DNA of 11,861 nt from the NCBI GenBank assembly GCA_900554465.1, contig USHF01000030.1, positions 1 to 11,861 of the forward strand, in the 5' to 3' direction. The position numbers were made by a program, and so were the translations under genes. The DNA comes from an uncultured Collinsella sp. Its GTDB lineage: Bacteria > Actinomycetota > Coriobacteriia > Coriobacteriales > Coriobacteriaceae. The notes under the pieces were generated by a model that was not told the DNA's origin, did no database searches, and was given only the letters and a program-made list of their open reading frames with translations. Shown here piece by piece: positions 6,745-11,861 of the stretch (the first letter of the stretch is position 1; every line of letters begins with the position of its first letter).

Positions 6745-8187
6745 TTACCTTATCGTGTAGAACTGTTTTGGGTCGTTATGGGATGAGCCGTGCCATTCGA
6801 GCAGCCCGTCTTCCTCAATTAACTTACCAAGCACCCGGCTTGCTGTGCGGCGATTTCTCCCGATGTGCGCTGCAAGCTCCCTTGCTGTCACCCTTCCGTT
6901 CGCAAAGGCCAACCTGACGGCGGCGAGCTCATACTCCCCCAATGAGGCGATCACCTCCGGTGATACCTTGTCCTCGAGAGCCTCGCTTCTCCTTACGGTT
7001 CTGGCAACGATATTGTTCTCAAGCGTTAGCTGAACCCTTGCCCCATCAGGTTCCGTGTAGACCGGATCATTGAGCAGAGAGTTTTGCATCTCGGTATAAA
7101 TGCGCTTGACGCCCTCGTTTAGCTCCCGAACCCAACCAAATTCAACCAGCGTGCGCGCGATGCGTGGGTTGCGCGAGTAACGAGTGGTCCTCATGTTGTC
7201 GAGCGTCACGATATTGGGAAGCGCGCCTGGACTGATGATTTCCAAACGGTCGTCGAACATCGAGACCCGGATGTAGTCGCCGCGGAACGAGTAGTCGCGA
7301 TGTGTCACCGCGTTGACCAAGCCCTCGAACCAGGCGAACTCAGGATACTCAGGCACGGTCTGGAATTTCCCGTCGGGCCCCAGGAACTGAAATTCGCGGA
7401 GCATGCTCGAGATGAGTTCGTAGGCGTCTTGGATCACCTTAGGCAGCGGCCCACAGAAGCTTCGTTCTTTCGTGATGTTGAGACGCTCGCCCGTCTCCAT
7501 TTTGACGCCGTCGTAGCGCAGGACACGGACTCGCGCCTGTGGCATCATCGCGGACGGATCCAGCGCGAATAGCAGGGCTCCAGCAACGGTCAGCTTTCCG
7601 TCACGCATAAAACGACGACTTCTAAGGACCTGCTCGTCGGAAACTTCGGTTCCAAGAATCCCTTTGTAGCGATCAAGCACTTCATGGTCCACGTCATCTA
7701 GGGAGGAATCCTCAACAAGCTCGTCCTCGAAGATTCTCTGCCCCTTATCGTACTCGAGGGCAAATACCTGTTCGCGGCTGAGCCTCGCGCTCTTGTCGTC
7801 CTGCCGCAAGAAAACCTCGCCGTCGCTCACGCGAGCAACAGAGTGGTTGGTCGAGGCATCGATGTCCAAAACGAGAACGAAGTCCTCCTCGCCCGAAGAA
7901 TTGACCACGGGGATTCGGTCTTTGCGAACAATAGGGGTTGGCGTGCAAGTCGTGAGCGCAGCGCGCTCGAATTTCTCAATGTCGCGCGCGCCGTTACGCT
8001 TGAAGCCCGTTACCTCACCATTATCCTCGATACCGATAACGAGCTTGCCTCCCGCCGAGTTGGCGAATGCACTAATATGCTTCGCAATCTCCTTGTCATC
8101 CTTGCGGGCGCTCTTTCGATCGAAGTACTGATTCTCCCTGAGAGTGGAAAATAGAATCACATCGTTTGTCGCGATGGGTTGCTGCAT
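6745..8187 (-). CDS. AlbA_2 (Schlafen-like) / HATPase_c_4 / winged-helix DNA-binding protein
   Basis: This 480-residue protein belongs to the RecG-C-terminal-like ATP-binding transcription regulator group. The N-terminal AlbA_2 domain (about 15-140) has ENQYFDRKSA and GKLVIGIEDNGEVTGF. The middle HATPase_c_4 domain has EGLVNAVTHRDYS (288-300), a DDRLEI segment and SPGALP (319-324). The C terminus (about 415-480) is a winged helix with VTARELAAHIGRNRRTASRV. Family members are mostly putative regulators, and some occur near mobile elements or defence genes; no specific target is known to me. ATG 8187 is chosen because AGGAGG is 5 nt upstream; the in-frame ATG at 8211 has no ribosome binding site. 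The gene stands alone between two copies of the same hairpin repeat, and its codon use looks less GC-biased than the reductase and coaX, suggesting acquisition. It might act on the adjacent repeats, but that is inference only. Confidence 0.88.
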   Translation of the reverse strand: MQQPIATNDVILFSTLRENQYFDRKSARKDDKEIAKHISAFANSAGGKLVIGIEDNGEVTGFKRNGARDIEKFERAALTTCTPTPIVRKDRIPVVNSSGEEDFVLVLDIDASTNHSVARVSDGEVFLRQDDKSARLSREQVFALEYDKGQRIFEDELVEDSSLDDVDHEVLDRYKGILGTEVSDEQVLRSRRFMRDGKLTVAGALLFALDPSAMMPQARVRVLRYDGVKMETGERLNITKERSFCGPLPKVIQDAYELISSMLREFQFLGPDGKFQTVPEYPEFAWFEGLVNAVTHRDYSFRGDYIRVSMFDDRLEIISPGALPNIVTLDNMRTTRYSRNPRIARTLVEFGWVRELNEGVKRIYTEMQNSLLNDPVYTEPDGARVQLTLENNIVARTVRRSEALEDKVSPEVIASLGEYELAAVRLAFANGRVTARELAAHIGRNRRTASRVLGKLIEEDGLLEWHGSSHNDPKQFYTIR

Positions 8188-8192
8188 TGCCG

Positions 8193-8198
8193 CCTCCT
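8193..8198 (-). promoter_or_regulatory. Ribosome binding site of the AlbA_2/HATPase gene
   Basis: Minus-strand AGGAGG lies 5 nt before ATG 8187, which fixes the 480-residue start over the longer frame from 8211. Confidence 0.8.
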
Positions 8199-8242
8199 TA
8201 CATGGCTCCATAAAGAAGTGTAAGTCAAAGGCATCGTATAGA

Positions 8243-8336
8243 CGGCCCCTACATAGCGGCCCCTTTATTGTTTTTAAGACGTCACTGTTTCTAGTTAAGG
8301 ATCGTTAAGGGTCGTCGCAGCTCCTTCCAATTGGAA
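8243..8336. promoter_or_regulatory. Upstream region of the AlbA_2/HATPase gene with short repeats and a palindrome
   Basis: No gene is present here. The stretch contains CGGCCCCT twice, 14 bp apart (8243-8250 and 8257-8264), a tandem pair GTTAAGGATC/GTTAAGGGTC (8294-8313), and the perfect 12-bp palindrome TTCCAATTGGAA (8325-8336). These are possible operator sites for the gene read leftward. A weak promoter (TTAAAA, 16 bp, TATGTA on the minus strand) overlaps the CGGCCCCT pair. Confidence 0.35.
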
Positions 8337-8433
8337 TCTATCAATCGACAAGTCAATCCATCCAGCCCGTGATTATCGATAGCCCGTCCGCCTCACATAA
8401 TAAAAAGAGTCAAGATTCACTCATAAAGGAGAG

Positions 8434-8592
8434 CAACAACAAAATCTCAATCTGTAACAGCTACTCGGCAAAATCCATCCCTCGTGTTACAGATTTAGAC
8501 AAACGGGGGCCGGCTGCCGGAAAATCTCGATCTGTAACATCTAGCCGTCCAAATCGGGTCTACGCGTTACAGATCGAGATTTTGTTTGAGAG
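8434..8592. repeat. Repeat cluster B: two hairpin units, MITE-like with terminal inverted repeats
   Basis: Units have cores at 8453/8485 and 8533/8565, again with 32-bp and 48-bp spacing. The second unit has a perfect 18-bp inverted repeat (8521-8538 with 8566-8583) around 27 nt. The two ends of the block (8437-8458 and 8566-8587) match as inverted repeats at about 20 of 22 positions. GAGAG flanks both sides (8429-8433 and 8588-8592), a possible 5-bp target duplication. The whole block is colinear with units 2-3 of cluster A, including the GGCTGCCG spacer, and its right edge GAGATTTTGTTTGAGA is identical to that of cluster A. Confidence 0.8.
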
Positions 8593-8628
8593 GTTGAAAA
8601 CCGTGCCGAAAACATGGTCGTCAGATAA

Positions 8629-8659
8629 CAAAAAAGCTCGCCGGCTAGGCCGACGAGCT
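8629..8659 (-). terminator. Rho-independent terminator of the tRNA-fMet gene
   Basis: On the minus strand AGCTCG-T-CGGC (8642-8659) pairs with GCCG-G-CGAGCT (8635-8652) around a CTA loop, with one G-T wobble, and then runs into a T tract (8630-8635). It begins about 10 bp after the tRNA 3' end. Confidence 0.92.
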
Positions 8660-8668
8660 GCAAGTTCT

Positions 8669-8745
8669 TGGTCGCGGGGGCAGGATTTGAACCTACGACC
8701 TCCGGGTTATGAGCCCGGCGAGCTACCAGACTGCTCCACCCCGCA
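8669..8745 (-). tRNA. Initiator tRNA-fMet (anticodon CAT)
   Basis: The 77-nt gene folds as a cloverleaf with anticodon CAT at 8709-8711. Initiator hallmarks are present: GGG/CCC pairs in the anticodon stem (GGGCTCATAACCC) and no Watson-Crick pair at 1-72, where it has U1 and G72 in place of the usual C1 and A72. The T arm reads GGTTCAAATCC, and CCA is encoded (8669-8671). It charges formyl-methionine for translation initiation. It is a single-gene transcript with its own promoter (8777-8805) and terminator, and it lies beside the repeat-bearing accessory segment. Confidence 0.96.
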
Positions 8746-8776
8746 ATGTCTGGGCGCCTCATGTGCGCAAGAAAGA

Positions 8777-8805
8777 ATATTACGTGGGAGTTCGGTAAAC
8801 GGCAA
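8777..8805 (-). promoter_or_regulatory. Sigma-70-type promoter of tRNA-fMet
   Basis: On the minus strand TTGCCG (8800-8805) and TAATAT (8777-8782) are separated by exactly 17 bp. Transcription would start about 25 nt upstream of the mature tRNA 5' end. Confidence 0.8.
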
Positions 8806-8899
8806 GGAAAATCTCGTAGAGCATAATTCCTTCATATTTAAACCTCTCAGCCCTTATCACCGTAAACGAATCACAGCCGAGCGCCGTCGATGGCACGTA

Positions 8900-8905
8900 T
8901 ACAAT
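8900..8905 (+). promoter_or_regulatory. Possible -10 box of coaX
   Basis: TACAAT preceded by ACGTA lies 36 bp before the coaX start codon, which would give a leader of about 30 nt. No recognisable -35 box lies at 16-18 bp. Confidence 0.35.
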
Positions 8906-8941
8906 GGTGCGCGTCCTTTTATGCCGACACCGGGAGTAGAC

Positions 8942-9715
8942 ATGCTGCTCGCTATCGATATGGGAAACACGCAGACGGCCATGGGTCTGTTTGACGGAGA
9001 CGAGCTGGTGCAGTCGTGGCGCATGCCCACCGACCGCTCCTATACCGCCGACGAGATCCACGTGCGCCTGATGGGTTTCTTTAAGATGTACGGCCTCTCA
9101 CTCGACGCGGTCGACGCGATTGCCTTTGCTGGCGTGGTGCCGCAGCTCTCGCGCGAGTGGCACGCCGTGGCCGACCGCATCGCGGCGGACGCCATCGTCA
9201 TTGGGCCGCAGACGGCCGCCGTGACCAAGCTGCGCGCGGCGCGCCCCCAGGCCGTAGGTGCCGACCGCGTCGCCAACGCCGTCGCAGCCGAGACCTTCTA
9301 CGGCGCGCCGGCAATCGTGGTGGACTTTGGCACCGCGACCAATATCGATGTCATCGACGAGGACGGCTATTACATTGGCGGAGCGATTGCGCCGGGCATC
9401 CGCATCTCCATGGACGCGCTCGCCGCCCGAGCCGCCAAGCTCGCCAGCGTTCCCCTCGAGGCGCCCGAGCACGCCATCGGCCGCGATACCGAGGAGTGCA
9501 TCAAGGTCGGCGCCGTGGTGGGCGCTGCCGCCATGGCCGAGGGCCTGGTCGCGCGCATGAAGCGCGAGCTGGGCCGCGACGATGCCACCGTTATCGCCAC
9601 GGGCGGTCTCGCCGGCATCGTCGCCGATTCGACCGATGCCTTCGACGTGGTAGACGGCCAACTCACCATCAAGGGCATCTGCGAAATCTACCGCCGCATG
9701 CAGGAGCTGGGGTAG
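8942..9715 (+). CDS. coaX: Type III pantothenate kinase
   Basis: This 257-residue cytoplasmic enzyme phosphorylates pantothenate, the first step of coenzyme A synthesis. Type III kinases need a monovalent cation and escape CoA feedback inhibition. It has the ASKHA-fold motifs in order: phosphate-binding DMGNT (6-10), GVVP (64-67), GADR (106-109) with the catalytic Asp108, DFGTATN (128-134) and GGAIAPG (146-152). Length is normal for the family. The start at 8942 is chosen because GGGAG (8932-8936) lies 5 nt upstream and the protein then begins MLLAIDMGNT as expected; in-frame starts further upstream, at 8369 and 8921, either run through the tRNA gene or lack a ribosome binding site. It is transcribed divergently from the tRNA and convergently with the folate/BPL-like genes. 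It is probably the cell's only need for vitamin B5 activation, but no other CoA genes are visible here. Confidence 0.97.
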   Translation: MLLAIDMGNTQTAMGLFDGDELVQSWRMPTDRSYTADEIHVRLMGFFKMYGLSLDAVDAIAFAGVVPQLSREWHAVADRIAADAIVIGPQTAAVTKLRAARPQAVGADRVANAVAAETFYGAPAIVVDFGTATNIDVIDEDGYYIGGAIAPGIRISMDALAARAAKLASVPLEAPEHAIGRDTEECIKVGAVVGAAAMAEGLVARMKRELGRDDATVIATGGLAGIVADSTDAFDVVDGQLTIKGICEIYRRMQELG

Positions 9716-9773
9716 GACAGGGGCTTAAGTCGAGCATGCCCGATGCCACAGCCCCCGCAAACGTTCGCCAAGC

Positions 9774-9814
9774 CTATTCCTCAAAACTGAATTATTTTCA
9801 ATTATGAGGAATAG
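9774..9814. repeat. Palindromic repeat, copy 1 (CTATTCCTCA arms)
   Basis: CTATTCCTCA (9774-9783) and its complement TGAGGAATAG (9805-9814) flank a 21-nt AT-rich loop beginning AAACTGAA. It lies 58 bp after the coaX stop. It has no T tract, so it is not a standard terminator. It aligns with the reverse complement of copy 2. Confidence 0.85.
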
Positions 9815-9857
9815 CGGCTCCTCGAATACACCCAGCACAGCGATATCGTGCATGTTT

Positions 9858-9900
9858 CCTATTCCTCAAAAACGATAATTTTTCAGTTTTGAGGAATAGG
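9858..9900. repeat. Palindromic repeat, copy 2, inverted orientation
   Basis: A perfect 14-bp inverted repeat CCTATTCCTCAAAA (9858-9871) with TTTTGAGGAATAGG (9887-9900) surrounds a 15-nt AT-rich loop. Its reverse complement shares arms and the AAAACTGAA loop start with copy 1, 43 bp away. Together they look like a dispersed palindromic-unit family filling the convergent intergenic region. Confidence 0.85.
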
Positions 9901-9931
9901 GCGCTGGCAACCCATTCACCAGATAGGCGAA

Positions 9932-9959
9932 ACCCTCCCCGGCACAGGCCGAGGAGGGT
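9932..9959 (-). terminator. Hairpin terminator between coaX and the BPL-like gene, possibly bidirectional
   Basis: ACCCTCC-C-CGGC (9932-9943) pairs with GCCG-A-GGAGGGT (9948-9959) around a 4-nt loop. The interior C/A is a G-T wobble on the minus strand, so the stem is best for the leftward genes, although their T tail is short (TTT). Rightward reading gives a T-rich tail (TCTTGTTGTC). It sits about 40 bp after the BPL-like stop codon. Confidence 0.7.
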
Positions 9960-9998
9960 CTTGTTGTCATCGTTATCTTTGAGCGCGGGCGCCTCGCG

Positions 9999-10700
9999 TT
10001 ACAGCCCGCGAATCCGTACGGCCTCGGGCGGAAACTCCTGCTCGCCGGCATCGGTCTTGATGGTCGCGCGGCCCCAGATGTCCAGGCCCGCAAACACACC
10101 GACCGCAAGCGGCAAGCCGTTGGGCGACACCGCCGCGACCTGACGACCCAACAGTGGCACCATGTCAAAGTACTCGCCCAGCACCGGAGCCAGCGGGCCG
10201 GCAGCGCCCTGTGGTGTGTTGGCGGCAACCGCCCAGGTGTCCACGCGGACCAGCACGGCGGCGACCAATGCCTCGATCAGCGCCTCATCTGCCATATCCA
10301 CACCAAGCTCACCCAGCGCCGCACGCTCAATATCAACCGTCACCGCGGCAAACATGCCCGCAGCACCGGCACCGCCGTTCACGGCAACACGCGCGAGTGA
10401 CGTCTCAAACGCAGGCGCACCGCACACGATGTCACTCGGCCACTCAATGCCCACCTTGCCGGCAAGGCCCAGGCCCGGCGTCGACGTCGTGCCCACGAGC
10501 GCGTCCATCATGCCCATCGCGGCCACAAACGGAAGACCGTGAAAGGCGTGCATGTTCACGTCGGGGCGAACGACCAGCGAAAACGTCAGCGAAGCATCGC
10601 CCGCGCTCCACGCGCACCAGCCCGCGGACACGCCCTCGCGGCCCGCGTCACGCGCCGCGTCGAGCTCGGTGCCGGCGGCAACAGCATTCATCTCGATCAT
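9999..10700 (-). CDS. Degenerate biotin-protein-ligase-like protein (BirA/LplA fold, key motifs lost)
   Basis: This 233-residue protein is recognisable as biotin-protein-ligase-like by ASLTFSLVVRP (36-46), a hydrophobic helix with alanines, GIEWPSDIV (84-92, the position of the family's KWPND), and a C-terminal SH3-like domain with GVFAGLDIWGRATI (201-214). The biotin/ATP loop GRGRxGRxW expected near the N terminus is absent, the catalytic Lys of KWPND is Glu85, and the second conserved Lys of KxxGIL is not present. It is therefore doubtful as a biotin ligase and may be a non-catalytic or repurposed paralogue. The ATG abuts the TAG of folK (TAGATG), suggesting translational coupling. The ribosome binding site is poor and codon 4 is an alternative start. 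No N-terminal repressor HTH is present. Confidence 0.7.
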   Translation of the reverse strand: MIEMNAVAAGTELDAARDAGREGVSAGWCAWSAGDASLTFSLVVRPDVNMHAFHGLPFVAAMGMMDALVGTTSTPGLGLAGKVGIEWPSDIVCGAPAFETSLARVAVNGGAGAAGMFAAVTVDIERAALGELGVDMADEALIEALVAAVLVRVDTWAVAANTPQGAAGPLAPVLGEYFDMVPLLGRQVAAVSPNGLPLAVGVFAGLDIWGRATIKTDAGEQEFPPEAVRIRGL

Positions 10701-11414
10701 CTACATGCGCCCCAATTCGCCCACGATATGGCCCACGCGGTCCTCGGGCTCCTTGACCTCGACGCCGTTGTAGCGGAAGAACCGCGCCGGATCGTGCATC
10801 AGATCCTCGAGCGGCACCAGCACAAAGTCGCGCTCGCCGATCAGCGGATGCGGCAGGCGCAGCTTTTTGCCCCCGTGGGTCTCGCCGTCCATCCACAGCA
10901 GATCCAGGTCGATGGTGCGCGGGCCGTTGGCCTTGGCCTTTTTGGAGCGGTCGCGCCCCAGCTCGGCCTCGATCTTCATGAGCTCGTCGAGCAGCACCAG
11001 CGGCGCCAACTCGGTCTTGATCTCGATGACGGCGTTGGCAAACGCGTCCTGGCGCGTCTCGTAGGCCGGCTCGCTCTCGTAGATCTTGGAGGAGTTGGAC
11101 ACGCAGGTAAGTGGAATCTCGGCGATCATGTCGCGTGCGGCGCGGATGTTGTCGCAGCGATGCCCCAGGTTGGAGCCCACGGCCACAAACGCGCGGCGCG
11201 GCTGCGGCTTGGCAACCGCCCAGTAGCCATTCAGGAACTGCGCAAAGCCCGCGGCGTCGTGCACGCGCACGATGTTGGCACCGGCCTGGATGGCGCCCAG
11301 GCACACGCCAAACGTAGCGGCATCGCGCTCGGCGGCCTCGGTCACGCCCGAGACGGCGCCCACAAAGCGCTTGCGCGATACGGCGCACATGAGCGGATAG
11401 CCCAGTGACGCCAT
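10701..11414 (-). CDS. folK: HPPK (FolK) module with the C-terminal part of DHPS (FolP) in front of it
   Basis: The open frame of 237 residues has two parts. Residues 1-70 are the C-terminal third of dihydropteroate synthase, with SRKRF (13-17) binding the pterin and substrate phosphate, and IVRVHD (48-53). Residues about 73-205 are 6-hydroxymethyl-7,8-dihydropterin pyrophosphokinase: FVAVGSNLG (75-83), YESEPA (112-117), GPRTIDLDLLW (164-174, Mg-binding Asp169 and Asp171) and LPHPLIGERDFVLVPLEDL (187-205). HPPK and DHPS catalyse consecutive steps of folate synthesis. The sequence before this ATG continues in the same frame as FolP, separated only by a TAG codon (11424-11426), so the natural product is probably one FolP-FolK fusion. 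If the stop is real, restart at this ATG 9 nt later could still supply HPPK. The next gene abuts its stop codon. Confidence 0.88.
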   Translation of the reverse strand: MASLGYPLMCAVSRKRFVGAVSGVTEAAERDAATFGVCLGAIQAGANIVRVHDAAGFAQFLNGYWAVAKPQPRRAFVAVGSNLGHRCDNIRAARDMIAEIPLTCVSNSSKIYESEPAYETRQDAFANAVIEIKTELAPLVLLDELMKIEAELGRDRSKKAKANGPRTIDLDLLWMDGETHGGKKLRLPHPLIGERDFVLVPLEDLMHDPARFFRYNGVEVKEPEDRVGHIVGELGRM

Positions 11415-11423
11415 CTTGGCAGT

Positions 11424-11847
11424 CTAGCGCTGGATGACGATGTCCTCGTTGGCCGTCTTGCCAAAGCCCGGACCGGGATCGATGCAGATGCGGTCGCGCG
11501 ACACGCCGGCGTGGATGAGCGCGCGGGCCTGGTCGGACAGAAAGCCCATGACGCGGCGCATGATGGGCGCCGAATCGGGCAGGGTGAAGCGGCGGAGCTG
11601 CGAGGTGGGCACGTAGGCTTCCTCGCGGCGGGCGCTGCGGCGCATCATGGCGGCCAGGCGGTCATTGGGCTCCGATGCGGCCTCGGTGGCCTCGGGCGCG
11701 GGCGCGACGGTCTCGGCGGCAGCAGCCTGCTCGGCGGCCGGCGTCTCCTGCTCGCTTGCAGGCTCGGTCGCGGGCTCAGGTTCGCCAAACGGCAACGAGG
11801 GCTGCACCACGCCACCCGGAAGCTTGGCCTCCGGCTTAGGCTCACCC
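11424..11847 (-). pseudogene. folP: Dihydropteroate synthase (FolP) module: 5'-truncated by contig end, interrupted by in-frame TAG
   Basis: The frame is open from the contig edge to a TAG at 11424-11426. Near its end it contains ICIDPGPGFGKT, the DHPS motif DPGxGFGK, preceded by a helix RVMGFLSDQARALIHAGVS. The family's following segment, through LGYPL to SRKRF, continues in the same frame immediately after the TAG. Before the helix, at least 70 residues are rich in Pro, Glu and Ala, then a basic patch MMRRSARREEA. That is an insertion in the loop after the MH motif, where ordinary DHPS has only about 15-20 residues. The GTG at 11810 is not a true start, since the frame runs on to the adapter. 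The TAG is either a nonsense mutation, a sequencing error or, less likely, a recoded codon. Confidence 0.8.
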
Positions 11848-11861
11848 CTGTCTCTTATACA
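11848..11861 (-). other. Nextera/Tn5 mosaic-end adapter remnant (not genomic)
   Basis: CTGTCTCTTATACA is the reverse complement of the mosaic-end tail TGTATAAGAGACAG found at 21-34, so the right contig end is also an adapter-bearing read end. Confidence 0.97.

Noticed and set aside
8188..8211. Upstream ATG at 8211 for the AlbA_2/HATPase gene
   Set aside because: No ribosome binding site precedes it, whereas AGGAGG is correctly spaced for 8187.
8369..8941. Long N-terminal extension of the coaX frame (191 extra residues)
   Set aside because: It runs through repeat cluster B and the tRNA-fMet gene, has no family similarity, and a good ribosome binding site precedes the start at 8942.
10539..11408. 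289-residue plus-strand frame opposite folK
   Set aside because: It is the antisense shadow of folK and the BPL-like gene; the minus-strand motifs are unambiguous.
11424..11810. Independent 128-residue gene starting at GTG 11810
   Set aside because: The frame is open upstream to the adapter and carries DHPS motifs, so it is an internal piece of folP.

Overview
This is a single contig from a high-G+C, Gram-positive gut-type actinobacterium. Gene content, gene style and codon use most resemble the Coriobacteriia, and Collinsella is my best guess; this is recognition, not a database result. Both ends are cut by Illumina Nextera (Tn5 mosaic-end) adapter sequence (1-34 and 11848-11861). The genes at both ends are therefore truncated, and the outermost bases are not genomic.

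Left arm (35-3124, minus strand): the first genes of a membrane-bound group 4 (Ech/Hyf-like) [NiFe]-hydrogenase or complex-I-like operon. A 960-residue polypeptide joins a NuoL/HyfB-like antiporter module to a NuoH/HyfC-like anchor module. It is followed at once by the truncated NuoB/EchC-like small subunit. Upstream lies a solitary two-helix-turn-helix protein resembling the OrfA of IS150-type elements, with no OrfB beside it, then an AT-rich gene-free stretch.

Middle (4034-6192, minus): a monocistronic Old-Yellow-Enzyme / 4Fe-4S / FAD / NAD(P) reductase with its own terminator. It carries the HGDR motif that I associate with the gut bilirubin reductase BilR.

Accessory segment (about 6187-8592): a DNA-binding ATPase-type regulator (AlbA_2/Schlafen-like domain, HATPase_c_4 domain and winged helix) lies between two clusters of a striking repeat. 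The repeat has TGTAACA/TGTTACA arms at a fixed 32/48-bp rhythm, giving an 80-bp period; there are four hairpins on one side of the gene and two on the other, in the same orientation. A separate array of six TGCGACA-type heptamers spaced exactly 11 bp apart lies just beyond the gene's 3' end. An initiator tRNA-fMet with clear promoter and terminator closes this segment.

Right arm: coaX (type III pantothenate kinase, plus strand) is followed by two copies of a second palindromic repeat family (CTATTCCTCA arms). On the minus strand there is then a folate cluster of folP fused to folK and a degenerate biotin-protein-ligase-like gene. The folP-folK fusion is interrupted by one in-frame TAG codon and is cut by the contig end inside a long Pro/Glu/Ala-rich insertion. 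The leading candidates for something undescribed are the two-cluster 80-bp-period hairpin repeats around the AlbA/HATPase gene, with the phased heptamer array next to it.
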